From the NCBI RefSeq assembly GCF_000826525.2, contig NZ_LN651331.1:218323-282322 (forward strand): a stretch of 64,000 nt of DNA, given 5' to 3'. The notes beneath the pieces were generated by a model, which was given only the letters and a program-made list of their open reading frames with translations, made no database searches and had not been told where the DNA came from. The stretch is from Mobilicoccus massiliensis (GTDB taxonomy: Bacteria; Actinomycetota; Actinomycetes; Actinomycetales; Dermatophilaceae). This document shows, piece after piece, positions 28,015 to 37,067 of this stretch; position 1 is the first letter of the stretch; each line of letters begins with the position of its first letter. Position numbers and translations under genes: made by a program.

Positions 28015-28048
28015 TTAGGGGTGCCTTACTGAGGCAACGCTAACCTAG
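28015..28048 (-). promoter_or_regulatory. Two overlapping IdeR/DtxR-type iron boxes
   Basis: 28030-28048 (TGAGGCAACGCTAACCTAG) matches the 19-bp DtxR/IdeR consensus at 15 positions. An overlapping weaker copy, 28015-28033 (starts TTAGG, centre GCCTTAC), matches at 13. They lie just before the siderophore operon, where an iron-loaded repressor would block transcription. Match counts were made by hand against the published consensus. Confidence 0.75.
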
Positions 28049-28253
28049 CAGGGTTTTCGACGGGAATGTCGGAAGGTGTCGCCGCGCTCCTTGCGCTTCG
28101 TTTGCCACACTCCGCCGCGGCTCGAGTGCGGCGGAGGCGGGCGTGTTCTCACGTGGGCAGGGCCGCTCAGACCTGATCGTCCGGGTTCGTGCCGCGCGTC
28201 CGAGTCCTTCGCGAGGGGGTCGGCTCTGCCGTCTGCCCTCGTGTGTCCGTCGG

Positions 28254-28287
28254 TACCTTGTGCGGCAAGGTAACCGCGAGTACCTTG
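28254..28287 (+). promoter_or_regulatory. PadR-type operator overlapping a leaderless promoter
   Basis: TACCTTG (28254-28260) and CAAGGTA (28266-28272) form a perfect 19-bp palindrome. A third TACCTTG half-site starts at 28281. The last one, read as TACCTT, is a -10 element seven bases before the padR ATG; TTGTGC (28258-28263) sits exactly 17 bp ahead as a weak -35. The palindrome covers the -35 and part of the spacer, the layout expected for autorepression. Confidence 0.65.
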
Positions 28288-28293
28288 TGAGGC

Positions 28294-28647
28294 ATGACAG
28301 CGAGGGGCGATGCCGCGATGACGCAGTTGCGGCGGGGTGTGCTCGAGCATGCCGTGCTCGCCCTGTTGGAACACGAGGAGCGGTACGGCTACGACCTCGT
28401 CTCGGAGCTGTCGGAGGCCGGCCTGGTCGCGAGCGAGGGCACAGTGTACCCGCTGCTCAGCCGGCTGCGCAAGGACGACCTCGTCGTCACGGTGTGGCGA
28501 GAGTCCGATTCGGGGCCACCACGGCGCTACTACCGGATCTCCTCGACGGGCGCGGCCGCCCTCGCCGAGTTCCGCACGGCCTGGGCGCAGTTCAGCGCCT
28601 CGGTCGACTCCGTTCTCCACACGTCCTCCGGAAAGGAACGGTCATGA
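28294..28647 (+). CDS. PadR-family transcriptional regulator
   Basis: 117-residue winged-helix repressor of the PadR family. Core: RRGVLEHAVLALLEHEERYGYDLVSEL followed by GTVYPLLSRLRKDDLV, the recognition helix and wing. It is short, as in PadR subfamily 2, with one C-terminal dimer helix. Its start (ATG 28294) is probably leaderless; an internal ATG at 28318 is the alternative. Palindromic TACCTTG sites in the promoter point to autoregulation. The stop overlaps the start of a HAAS-domain membrane protein (ATGA), the classic PadR partner arrangement. Confidence 0.92.
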   Translation: MTARGDAAMTQLRRGVLEHAVLALLEHEERYGYDLVSELSEAGLVASEGTVYPLLSRLRKDDLVVTVWRESDSGPPRRYYRISSTGAAALAEFRTAWAQFSASVDSVLHTSSGKERS

Positions 28648-29369
28648 CCGCGACCGCCCACCGCCTGACCGTCGCCTACCTCGACCGGTTGCAGACCGCC
28701 GCGCGCGTCCTGCCGGTCGACGCCGCGGCCGATCTCCTTGCCGACATCGGCGAGCATCTCGACGTGGCCCTGGCCGACGTCGACCCCGAGTCGCCGGGGG
28801 CCGAGGCGCGGGTGCGAGACGTGCTGGATCGGTTGGGCGAGCCGGCCGATCTCGTGGCCGACGCGATGCCGGAGAGTGCCGGAGTCGTGCCTGGGGGTGC
28901 CACCGGGGCCGACCTCGGCCGCGGCCGAGAAACGTCACTGGGAGCGGCGATCGCGGCCGTCGCCTTGCTCCTGGCCGCCGGGCTGGTTGCCGTGATGTGG
29001 CCCGCAGCGCTGGTCGCGTGGGTCGTCGGCCTCGTCCTCTTCGTCCGGTCGTCGCTCTGGCGGACGATCGAGAAGGCTCTCGGGGGTGCGGTGCTCGCCT
29101 CGGCCTTTCCCCTCGGTCTGCTGCTCTGGAACGCGGCCGGCCTGGCCTTCGTGGAGGGCGGCGCCACCGGTGACGACTGTGTCGTCGGAAGCGCGCAGCC
29201 ATGCGCACCGTCGGTCTCGCCCCCGGCTTCCGAGCTCTGGTTCGGGGCCGTCGTCCTGGTCGTCCCTGTCGTCCTGCAACTCGTCACGGCCGGGATTCTC
29301 GTCGCCCGGGCCCGCCGCCGGGCTCGGGCGCAGGTCGCGTCGTCACGGCGGTCCCGCCCGCGGCGGTGA
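28644..29369 (+). CDS. HAAS/DUF1700-type membrane protein, PadR partner
   Basis: 241 residues. The N-terminal 80 or so form the HAAS signalling-type helical domain (LTVAYLDRLQTAARVLPVDAAADLLADIGEHLDVAL...VRDVLDRLGEPADLVADA). After that come four to five hydrophobic helices (about 105-225) and a basic C-terminus. Two cysteines in a loop (DDCVVGSAQPCAP) may form a disulphide outside the membrane. Such proteins are usually encoded directly after a PadR regulator and are thought to transmit an envelope signal; the signal is unknown. Coupled to padR by an ATGA overlap. Confidence 0.8.
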   Translation: MTATAHRLTVAYLDRLQTAARVLPVDAAADLLADIGEHLDVALADVDPESPGAEARVRDVLDRLGEPADLVADAMPESAGVVPGGATGADLGRGRETSLGAAIAAVALLLAAGLVAVMWPAALVAWVVGLVLFVRSSLWRTIEKALGGAVLASAFPLGLLLWNAAGLAFVEGGATGDDCVVGSAQPCAPSVSPPASELWFGAVVLVVPVVLQLVTAGILVARARRRARAQVASSRRSRPRR

Positions 29370-29392
29370 GGCCGCTCGCGTGCTGAGCAGCG

Positions 29393-29830
29393 TCAGGCGT
29401 CCTCGTCGGGGACGTGGCCGGCAGCGGCGGGGTCCTCGCGGAGCGCGGCGCGCAGGCGAGCCGCGGCGTCGTCCATCATCGCGGGGTCGGGATCCTGTTG
29501 GGCCTTGCCGAAGTCGAAGTCAGCGGGGGAGTCGGCCGGCCACACGTGCACGTGGAGGTGGTTCACCTCGAAACCCTGGATCGCGACGACCGTGCGGGCA
29601 CACGCGAAGGTGGCGAGCTGCGCGCGGCCGATCGTCTGGGCGACGGTGGCGAGGTGGGCGAAGAGGTCGGGCTCGGCATCGGTCCACGCGTCGACCTCCG
29701 CGCGGGGTACGACGAGCGTGTGACCGGGCGTGATCGGGCCGGCGGAGAGGAACGCGACGCAGCGGTCGTCGGACCACACGAACCGGCCCGGGATCTCGCC
29801 GTCGATGATGCGGGTGAAGATCGTCGTCAT
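29393..29830 (-). CDS. HIT-family nucleotide hydrolase
   Basis: 145-residue histidine-triad protein. It has FTRIIDGEIPGRFVWSDDRCVAFL at the N-terminus and the catalytic triad VNHLHVHVWP (H-x-H-x-H). Members hydrolyse nucleotide phosphoramidates or dinucleoside polyphosphates; the substrate is not set by sequence. The protein is slightly longer than minimal HINT enzymes because of an acidic C-terminal tail. No Shine-Dalgarno; TAGGGT (29837-29842) is exactly six bases before the ATG, so a leaderless mRNA is likely. Confidence 0.9.
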   Translation of the reverse strand: MTTIFTRIIDGEIPGRFVWSDDRCVAFLSAGPITPGHTLVVPRAEVDAWTDAEPDLFAHLATVAQTIGRAQLATFACARTVVAIQGFEVNHLHVHVWPADSPADFDFGKAQQDPDPAMMDDAAARLRAALREDPAAAGHVPDEDA

Positions 29831-29968
29831 GACGCCACCCTAGGAGAGACACGCCTGCGGCGTCTCGCCCTGCGCACGCCGTTCGAGATGCCGTGCCGTG
29901 GGCGATTTCACGGGCCCGGGAGCGACGAGGTCGAAGGGTTGTCGGTGGCTTCGGTGAGGGTGGGGCGT

Positions 29969-30340
29969 ATGAACGACGCAGCGGTGCCGCCCGGCTGGCC
30001 TCCCGAGGTTCCGCCGCCCTCTGCCGGCGGCTGGGAGCAGACCGCGGTGGCGTGGCTGCTCGATCAGTGCCCGGCCGACCACCGCGGCCAACCCGTGTGG
30101 CGGCGCCACCCCGTCGCGCTCGCCTGGGTGGCCACCCACCACGTCGAGGCGCAGGTCGAGGCCATGCGCACGTGCTATCGCACGGCACGGGTCGGCCTCG
30201 CTGATCATCTCGAGCCCGAGGCCATGCCCGAGGTGCTCGCCGCGCTCGAGGCCGAGGGGCTGCGACTGCGCGCGGTCTCGCGCGCCGTCTCGCTCGTCGC
30301 CGACGCCCTCCGGGGCAAGACCTACGTGCCGCGGCTGTGA
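29969..30340 (+). CDS. Hypothetical protein (123 aa), conserved-looking
   Basis: Soluble, helical 123-residue protein without signal peptide or known motif. It opens with a Pro-rich stretch (PPGWPPEVPPPSAGG) then a compact domain with WLLDQCPADHRGQPVWRRHP, VATHHVEAQVEAMRTCYRTAR and LEAEGLRLRAVSRAVSLVADALRGKTY. Codon use fits the neighbours. I recognise it only as a type of small protein found in actinobacteria and cannot assign a role. No ribosome site is obvious; the ATG at 29969 is chosen because the upstream frame loses coding character. It is convergent with ppc. Confidence 0.65.
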   Translation: MNDAAVPPGWPPEVPPPSAGGWEQTAVAWLLDQCPADHRGQPVWRRHPVALAWVATHHVEAQVEAMRTCYRTARVGLADHLEPEAMPEVLAALEAEGLRLRAVSRAVSLVADALRGKTYVPRL

Positions 30341-30389
30341 TCGACGGCGGTGATCGGCGATGCGAGCGAGACGAGCGAGGAGGCGCGGG

Positions 30390-33158
30390 TCAGCCGGTGT
30401 TCTGCAGCCCGGCAGCGGCACCGTTGACGGTGAGCAGCAGCGCATGGGTCCACGCCGCCCGGTCGGGGCGCGCGTCCGCGCGTGGATCGGTCGGCAGGCG
30501 CAGCACGCGCAGCGCCTGGTGCTGCATGTGGCTCAACGCGTCGATGTACGGCGCGCGCAGGCTCACGGCCGTCTGCAGGTGCGGCTTGTGCTCGAGCAGT
30601 TCCTTCTGGTCGAGCACCTCGAGCACGAGCCGGCGGGCGAGGTCGTACTCGGTGAGGATCTGGTAGGCGAGATCCGGTCGCTCGCCCAGCGCGAGGAATC
30701 GCTCGGCCAGCGCACGGTCGGCCTTGGCGAGGCTCATCTCGGCCACGTCGATCATCGACGCGAACAGCGGCCACTGCGCGTACGCCCGGCGCAACAGGTC
30801 GACGTCGCCGACCGCGGCCAACCCGCTGCCCAGGCCGTACCAACCCGGCAGGTTGACCCGCGTCTGGGCCCACGAGAACACCCACGGGATCGCACGCAGA
30901 TCGTCCAGGCTGCGCCCGCTCTCCTTGCCGCTGCGCCTCGACGGCCGCGAGCCGAGCCGCAACTCTCCGATCTCATCGAGGGGGCTCACCGCGGCGATGA
31001 GATCGGCGAACCCCTCCTGGGTGACGAGGGCGCGGTAGCACCCGCGGCTCTGCGCGTCGATCGTCGCCGCGAGGTCCCGATAACGGGCGTCGGCCTCCTC
31101 GCGTTCGCGGGCGATGTCGGGTGCGTCGGCGAGCAGCACCGCCGAGGTGAGGCGCTCGAGGTGTCGTTGGCCGATCATCACGTCGCCGTAGCGGGCGAAG
31201 ATGACCTCCCCCTGCTCGGTGACCTTGAAGCGACCGTCGACCGAGCCGCTCGGCTGGGCGAGGATCGCGCGGTGCAGAGGCCCGCCGCCGCGGCCGAGCG
31301 AGCCGCCGCGACCGTGGAACAACGTGAGCTCCACGTCGTTCTCGCGGGCCCAGGCGACGAGTTCGCGTTCGGCCCGGTCGAGGGTGAGGGTCGCGCTCGC
31401 CGGTCCGACGTCCTTGGCCGAGTCGGAGTACCCGACCATCACCTCGACGCGGCGACCGCGCGCGTCCCAGATCTGCTGCGTGCCCCGCAACGTCGCGAGG
31501 TCGGCGAGGATCCTGGGCGCGTTCTGCAGGTCCTCACCGGTCTCGAAGAGCGGGATGACGTCGAGCGTGAGCGGGCGTTCGCCCACGGCGAGGCGGGCGA
31601 GGGCTCGCACGGTGGCGACGTCGGCGGCATGGCGCGTGAAACTGATGATGTACCGCCCGCAGCTGCGCTCGCCCCACCGCCGCTGCAGCCACGCGATGAC
31701 GCGGATCGTGTCGAGCACCTCGCGGCCCTGATCGGTCGTCGGCTGCACGTGCCGTGGCCAGCCCTCGCGGGCGAGTCGGTCGAGGAACTCGGCGTCGGTC
31801 AGCGCGGCCTGCGGATCGGCGACGTGCTCGGTGCCGAGCTGTTCCAGCAGGTCGAGCAGCACGGCCTCGTGCACGTGACTGTGCTGGCGCACCTCGAGTT
31901 CGGCGAGGTGGAACCCGAAGGTCTCGACGAGCCAGATGAGGGTCTGCAGTTCGCCGCGCGCCGTGCGGTGATCCCCGGCCGCGTCGAGGCTGCGCTGCAC
32001 GAGGCGCAGATCCTCCAGCATCTCCTCGGGGCCGGCGTAGGTGAGACCGACCTGCTCGTTGAGCGTCGCCTCCACCCGGGCCGCCACGACGAGCAGCTTC
32101 TGGCGGTGGGGTTCACCGGGGGAGTTCTTGACGATCTCGGTGAACGCGGCAGACATGGCCACCGCGTCGGCCTCGAGCGAGGCGAGCAGTTCGTCGGAGG
32201 GGGGAGTGGTGACGACGTCCATCGTCAACGTGCGGGCCACTCGGTCGGCGTGCGCGGCGAGCAGGGTGAGCGCCTCCCGGGCCTGGGTGGCGAGCGTCTC
32301 GCGGGTCACGGCGGCGGTGACGTAGGGGTTGCCGTCGCGGTCACCGCCCACCCACGTGCCGAACCGCACGAAGGCCGGCACCGGCTCGGCGTCGCGGCCC
32401 GACTCGCCGGGCAGCGCGGTCTCGACCGTGCGGTAGAGGCGTGGCACCGCCCGAAAGAGCGTCTGGTCGAACACCGAGAGCATGGTCTTGACCTCGTCAC
32501 GGGGCTCGGGCCGGTCTCGGCGCAGGGTCGAGGTGCGCTGGAGGATCCCGATGTCCTCGAGCAGCCGCCGCCGGGCGTGCGCGCGCTCACTCGCCCCGTT
32601 GTGCGAGTCGTCGTAGCGGTCGAGCTGGGCGGCGATGCGCACGAGAGCGGAGGTCACCGCCCGGCGGCGTGCCTCGGTGGGATGCGCCGTGAGCACGGGG
32701 TGGATGCGCAGCTCCTGCAGCCGCGCGTCGAGCGAGGTCCCCCCACGGGCGAGTTCGGCGATGGCCGGGGCCACTCCACCGGACTCGATCCCACCGGTGA
32801 ACTCCCCGTCCTCGGCGCGCAGGGAGCGCACCCGCTGCCGTTCGTCGGCGAGGTTGGTGAGGTGCAGGTGGACGGTGACGGCACGGGCCACCTCGGCGGT
32901 GGTGGCCGCATCGAGTGTCGCGACGATGGCGTCGGCCGCAGAACCGACCCGCCCGTTGTCGCTCTCACGGCACGCGTCCACCAACGCGCGAACCGTGCGC
33001 ACCAGTGACGCGCCGCCGGCCTCGTCGAGTACCTGCTCGTGCAGCTCGGTGAGCAGGTCGAGGTCACGGCGTAGTGCCGCCGAGTGCTGGGCCTCGTGCT
33101 GTTCGGGGTCCGGTGTCGTGGGGTGCGCGGATGCCTGAGCAGGGGCGTTGACGACCAT
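30390..33158 (-). CDS. ppc: Phosphoenolpyruvate carboxylase
   Basis: Anaplerotic enzyme that carboxylates PEP with bicarbonate to oxaloacetate. 922 residues, a normal bacterial length. Signatures: VLTAHPTEARRR with the catalytic His, GGDRDGNPYVTAAVTRETL, MVGYSDSAKDVGPAS, the second His/Arg motif FHGRGGSLGRGGGP and the C-terminal QNTG allosteric tail. The ATG at 33158 has no Shine-Dalgarno but TACACT (33165-33170) lies six bases upstream, indicating a leaderless transcript; the longer frame upstream is Arg-rich and non-coding. Divergent from dxs. Confidence 0.97.
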   Translation of the reverse strand: MVVNAPAQASAHPTTPDPEQHEAQHSAALRRDLDLLTELHEQVLDEAGGASLVRTVRALVDACRESDNGRVGSAADAIVATLDAATTAEVARAVTVHLHLTNLADERQRVRSLRAEDGEFTGGIESGGVAPAIAELARGGTSLDARLQELRIHPVLTAHPTEARRRAVTSALVRIAAQLDRYDDSHNGASERAHARRRLLEDIGILQRTSTLRRDRPEPRDEVKTMLSVFDQTLFRAVPRLYRTVETALPGESGRDAEPVPAFVRFGTWVGGDRDGNPYVTAAVTRETLATQAREALTLLAAHADRVARTLTMDVVTTPPSDELLASLEADAVAMSAAFTEIVKNSPGEPHRQKLLVVAARVEATLNEQVGLTYAGPEEMLEDLRLVQRSLDAAGDHRTARGELQTLIWLVETFGFHLAELEVRQHSHVHEAVLLDLLEQLGTEHVADPQAALTDAEFLDRLAREGWPRHVQPTTDQGREVLDTIRVIAWLQRRWGERSCGRYIISFTRHAADVATVRALARLAVGERPLTLDVIPLFETGEDLQNAPRILADLATLRGTQQIWDARGRRVEVMVGYSDSAKDVGPASATLTLDRAERELVAWARENDVELTLFHGRGGSLGRGGGPLHRAILAQPSGSVDGRFKVTEQGEVIFARYGDVMIGQRHLERLTSAVLLADAPDIAREREEADARYRDLAATIDAQSRGCYRALVTQEGFADLIAAVSPLDEIGELRLGSRPSRRSGKESGRSLDDLRAIPWVFSWAQTRVNLPGWYGLGSGLAAVGDVDLLRRAYAQWPLFASMIDVAEMSLAKADRALAERFLALGERPDLAYQILTEYDLARRLVLEVLDQKELLEHKPHLQTAVSLRAPYIDALSHMQHQALRVLRLPTDPRADARPDRAAWTHALLLTVNGAAAGLQNTG

Positions 33159-33343
33159 GGCGGCAGTGTAGGAACGAGGTTCCACCGGCCTTCGAGGTCG
33201 TCTGCGGGATGGACACCGACACGGGGATCGGCGCGGACGACGGCCACGTCGTCGCGCTCGGCATCCACGCAGTCCCCGCACATGTCGTTCCAGGCCCGAC
33301 GACGTATCGTCGCCTGGTGGACCCGTCATGAAAGGACCGTCCG

Positions 33344-35308
33344 TTGAGCCTGCTCGCCTCCGTCACGACCCCCGCAGATCTCGATTCGCTGTCTCCGGCA
33401 CAGCTCACCGAGCTCGCCGCCGAGATCCGCGCGTTCCTCGTGGAGTCCGTGTCTCGCACCGGCGGCCACCTGGGCCCCAACCTCGGTGTCGTCGAGCTGA
33501 CGATGGCGGTCCACCTGGCGTTCGAGTCCCCGCACGATTCGATCGTGTTCGACACCGGCCACATCTCCTACGTGCACAAGCTGCTCACGGGGCGGCAGGA
33601 CTTCGACCGGCTTCGCTCCGCGGGCGGGCTCTCCGGCTACCCGAGCCGGGGGGAGTCCGAGCACGACATCGTCGAGAACTCCCACGCCTCCACGAGCCTG
33701 GCCTGGGCCGAGGGCATCGCCAAGGGTCGCCGGCTCGCGGGCGAGACCGGCACGCACACCGTGGCGGTCATCGGCGACGGCGCGCTCACCGGAGGCATGG
33801 CCTGGGAGGCGCTCAACGACATCGCGGCCGACAAGGACCTGCCGCTCGTCATCGTCGTCAACGACAACGAACGCTCCTACGCGCCCACGACGGGTGGCCT
33901 TGCCGAGCATCTCGCCGTGCTGCGTGCGACCCGTAGCTACGAGCAGATGATGTCGTGGGGCCGGCGCACGATCACGAGCACCCCGGTGGTGGGGCAGCGC
34001 GCGTTCGAGGCCCTCCACGGCATGAAGAAGGGCCTCAAGGACATCATCGCGCCGCAGGTGCTCTTCGAGGATCTCGGCCTCAAGTACCTCGGTCCCATCG
34101 ACGGTCACGACGTGCACGCGCTCACCACGGCGCTGCGGCGCGCGCGCGACTTCGGCGGCCCGGTCATCGTCCACGCCATCACCCAGAAGGGTCGCGGGTA
34201 CGAGCACGCCCGCAACAACGACGACGACCAGTTCCACGCGGTCGGCGTCATCAACCCCGAGACGGGACTGCCGCTGGAGATCGCCGGTCGGAGCTGGACC
34301 GAGAACTTCTCCGACACGCTCTGCGAGCTCGCCGAGGAACGGGCGGACATCGTCGCGGTCACCGCCGCGATGCTCATCCCCGTCGGTCTGCGGGGCTTCG
34401 CCGACGCGCACCCGCAGCGGGTCTTCGACGTCGGCATCGCCGAGCAGCACGCGACGGTCATGGCTGCGGGGCTCTCCTACGCCGGGATGCACCCGGTGGT
34501 CGCGATCTATTCGACGTTCCTCAACCGGGCCTTCGACCAGATGCTCATGGACTGCGCCCTGCACCGCCAGGGCGTCACGTTCGTCCTCGACCGCGCGGGG
34601 GTGACCGGCAGCGACGGGGCCTCGCACAACGGCATGTGGGATTTCGCGCTCACCTCGATCGTCCCCGGCATCCGCGTGGCCGCGCCGCGCGACGGCGAAC
34701 AGGTGTCGTTGCTGCTGCGTGAGGCCGTCGCCGTCGAGGACGGCCCGACCGTCCTCCGCTTTCCCAAGGGCTCCGAGCCCGAGACCATCCCGGCGGTCGC
34801 GCGCCTCGGTGACCTCGACGTCATCGCCCGGTACCCGGCCCCCGCGGGCCAGGCGGGGGAGGTGCAGGAGGCGAGCGACGCCTCGGTGCCGCAGATCACC
34901 GACCTGCCGGACCTCGACCCGTCCGAACAGGTCGACGTCCTGCTCGTCGGGGTCGGGGCCATGGCCCAGGTCGCCGTCGACGCGGCGGCCGTCATCGCCG
35001 AGACCGGAGCCCGCGTGCAGGTCGTCGACCCCCGCTGGGTGCTGCCGGTCTCCGACGACCTCGTCGCGGCCGCGCGTACGGCGCACTACGTCGGGGTGAT
35101 CGAGGACCACGTCGCCGCCAACGGCATCGCCGCCGCGCTCGACGCCGCGCTCGCCGAGACGGGCGAGCCGGTCGCGGTCCACCGCTTCGGCCTGCCCAAG
35201 CGGTTCCTCGACCACGGCAGCCGCAGCGAGATCCTCGCCGAGGCGGGCCTCACCGCTCCGGCCGTCGCGGAGGCCGTCGTCGCGGCCCTGCGCCCCGCCG
35301 TCGTCTGA
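33344..35308 (+). CDS. dxs: 1-deoxy-D-xylulose-5-phosphate synthase
   Basis: First enzyme of the MEP isoprenoid pathway, condensing pyruvate and glyceraldehyde 3-phosphate; thiamine-diphosphate-dependent. 654 residues. Visible: [20 protein letters not shown], the TPP/Mg site [25 protein letters not shown] with the catalytic Glu, and the pyrimidine-domain [18 protein letters not shown]. The start is taken as TTG 33344 with AAAGGA upstream; an ATG at 33328 is out of frame. It converges on the HTH-MurA-like gene across a long hairpin. No other MEP genes are in the window. Confidence 0.95.
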   Translation: MSLLASVTTPADLDSLSPAQLTELAAEIRAFLVESVSRTGGHLGPNLGVVELTMAVHLAFESPHDSIVFDTGHISYVHKLLTGRQDFDRLRSAGGLSGYPSRGESEHDIVENSHASTSLAWAEGIAKGRRLAGETGTHTVAVIGDGALTGGMAWEALNDIAADKDLPLVIVVNDNERSYAPTTGGLAEHLAVLRATRSYEQMMSWGRRTITSTPVVGQRAFEALHGMKKGLKDIIAPQVLFEDLGLKYLGPIDGHDVHALTTALRRARDFGGPVIVHAITQKGRGYEHARNNDDDQFHAVGVINPETGLPLEIAGRSWTENFSDTLCELAEERADIVAVTAAMLIPVGLRGFADAHPQRVFDVGIAEQHATVMAAGLSYAGMHPVVAIYSTFLNRAFDQMLMDCALHRQGVTFVLDRAGVTGSDGASHNGMWDFALTSIVPGIRVAAPRDGEQVSLLLREAVAVEDGPTVLRFPKGSEPETIPAVARLGDLDVIARYPAPAGQAGEVQEASDASVPQITDLPDLDPSEQVDVLLVGVGAMAQVAVDAAAVIAETGARVQVVDPRWVLPVSDDLVAAARTAHYVGVIEDHVAANGIAAALDAALAETGEPVAVHRFGLPKRFLDHGSRSEILAEAGLTAPAVAEAVVAALRPAVV

Positions 35309-35317
35309 GCCCAGAAC

Positions 35318-35402
35318 GCCGAGACAGCCGCGGATTCCGAGCCCATGTCCGCGTTCCTGACAAGGGAACGCGAGCGAGGCCGGAATCCGCGGCTGTCTCG
35401 GC
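35318..35402. terminator. Nested long hairpin between dxs and the MurA-like gene
   Basis: A 22-bp perfect outer stem (35318-35339 with 35381-35402) encloses an independent 7-bp hairpin GCGTTCC/GGAACGC (35351-35357 with 35365-35371). It lies between two convergent genes, so a bidirectional terminator is the simplest role, but it is longer and more elaborate than the other terminators here and could be a small repeat element. Confidence 0.65.
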
Positions 35403-35415
35403 GCGGGATCAGGGA

Positions 35416-36945
35416 TCAGATGTCGCGGAAGGTCTCCACCGTCGCGCCGAGGTCGTTGAGACGCTGCGCGAGGTCCTCGTAACCGCGGTTGATGACGTAG
35501 ACGTTGCGCAGCACCGAGGTGCCGGGGGCGGCGAGCATCGCGATGAGCACGACGACACCCGGGCGCAGAGCGGGCGGGCAGATGACCTCGGCCGCGCGCC
35601 ACCGGGTGGGGCCGTCGATGAGCACCCGGTGCGGGTCGAGCAGCTGCACCTTAGCGCCGACCTTCGTCAGCTCCGTGAGGTAGATGGCGCGGTTCTCGTA
35701 CACCCAGTCGTGGATCATCGTGCGGCCCTCCGCGCAGGCGGCGATGAGCGCGAAGAACGGCAGGTTGTCGATGTTGAGCCCGGGGAACGGCATCGGGTGG
35801 ATCTTGTCGATCGGCGCCTTGAGCGGCCCGGGGTGGGTCGTGAGGTCGACGAGACGGGTCTCGCCGTTGGCCGAGCAATACTCGTCGCTGAGCTCGTACT
35901 TCATGCCCATCTCGGTGAGCAGCGCGAGCTCGATCTCGAGGAACTCGATGGGCACCCGGCGAATGGTGATCTCGGACTCGGTGACGACGGCCGCCGCGAG
36001 CAGGCTCATCGCCTCGATCGGGTCCTCGCTGGGGTGGTACTCGACGTCGACGTCGATCTCGCTGCAACCCCGCACGGTGAGCGTGGTCGTGCCGATCCCG
36101 TCGATCTGGACTCCGAGCTTCTGCAGGTAGAAGCACAGGTCCTGAACCATGTAGTTGGGGCTCGCGTTGCGGATGACCGTCTCGCCCGCGTACCGCGCCG
36201 CGGCCATGAGCGCGTTCTCGGTGACGGTGTCGCCGCGCTCGGTGAGCACGATCGCCCGGGTCGGGGCGATGCCCTCGTGGACGGTGGCGTGGTAGGCGCC
36301 GTGCGTGGCCTCGACGTCGAGCCCGAAGTGGCGCAGGGCGGTCATGTGCGGCTCGATCGTGCGCGACCCCAGGTCACAGCCACCGGCGTACGGCAGCGAG
36401 AACGAGTCGAACTCGTGCAGCAGCGGGCCGAAGAACATGATGATCGTGCGCGTGCGCCTGGCCGCGGCCTCGTCGAGGGCCGCGAGGTCGAGGCGTGCCG
36501 GCGGGACGATCTCGAGGTCGCTGCTGTCGGGCAGCCAACGGGTCTTCACGCCGATGCTCGAGAGAACCTCGAGGATGCGGTTGACCTCCTCGATGCGTGC
36601 GATGTTGCGCAGCGTCGTGCGGCCCTTGTTGAGCAGCGAGGCGCACAGCAGAGCGACGGCGGCGTTCTTGCTCGTCTTGACGTCGATCGACCCGTGCAGC
36701 TTGGTGCCGCCCTCGATGCGCAGGTGCTGCGGGCCCGAGGTGCCCAGCGAGACGAACTGGGAATCGAGGTTCTCACCGATCCGCGAGAGCATCTCCAGGC
36801 TGAGATTCTGCTTGCCCTGCTCGATGCGCACGACCGCGCTCTGCGACGTGCCGAGCAGATCGGCAAGTTCGTTCTGCGTCATGCCCTGGTGCCTCCGAGC
36901 TTCTCGAATGAGCGTGCCGATGCGGGCCAGGTAGTCCTCTTTCAT
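35416..36945 (-). CDS. HTH-domain fusion to MurA-like enolpyruvyl transferase
   Basis: 509 residues. Residues about 6-65 form a Cro/XRE helix-turn-helix (LIREARRHQGMTQNELADLLGTSQSAVVRIEQG). The rest is an EPSP-synthase-fold UDP-N-acetylglucosamine 1-carboxyvinyltransferase. Lys93 (TSKNAAV) and the PEP/fosfomycin-site Cys190 (GGCDLGSRT) with Arg195 match the catalytic loop of MurA, although the loop differs from the usual GGCxIGxRPVD. Such fusions occur in actinobacteria beside a separate MurA, so it may be a second, regulated or moonlighting enzyme. A 12-bp palindrome lies 15 bases upstream. Likely leaderless (TATCAT seven bases before the ATG). Confidence 0.85.
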   Translation of the reverse strand: MKEDYLARIGTLIREARRHQGMTQNELADLLGTSQSAVVRIEQGKQNLSLEMLSRIGENLDSQFVSLGTSGPQHLRIEGGTKLHGSIDVKTSKNAAVALLCASLLNKGRTTLRNIARIEEVNRILEVLSSIGVKTRWLPDSSDLEIVPPARLDLAALDEAAARRTRTIIMFFGPLLHEFDSFSLPYAGGCDLGSRTIEPHMTALRHFGLDVEATHGAYHATVHEGIAPTRAIVLTERGDTVTENALMAAARYAGETVIRNASPNYMVQDLCFYLQKLGVQIDGIGTTTLTVRGCSEIDVDVEYHPSEDPIEAMSLLAAAVVTESEITIRRVPIEFLEIELALLTEMGMKYELSDEYCSANGETRLVDLTTHPGPLKAPIDKIHPMPFPGLNIDNLPFFALIAACAEGRTMIHDWVYENRAIYLTELTKVGAKVQLLDPHRVLIDGPTRWRAAEVICPPALRPGVVVLIAMLAAPGTSVLRNVYVINRGYEDLAQRLNDLGATVETFRDI

Positions 36946-36952
36946 GAGCTCG

Positions 36953-36976
36953 ATGATAACTCACATGTGAGATAAC
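36953..36976 (-). promoter_or_regulatory. Palindromic operator in the promoter of the HTH-MurA gene
   Basis: CTCACATGTGAG (36960-36971) is a perfect 12-bp palindrome flanked by GATAAC on both sides (36955-36960 and 36971-36976). The -10 candidate TATCAT (minus strand, 36953-36958) touches it and ends seven bases before the ATG, so the palindrome falls in the -10/-35 spacer. The gene's own HTH domain is the obvious candidate ligand. Confidence 0.65.
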
Positions 36977-37067
36977 GCGCACATCGGGCGATCCGTGATC
37001 GCGCCTTCGCAATTGGACGCTCGTCCCAGTGTGCCATGTTCCCCTTGCCACGCCGCGCCCGGCACGC

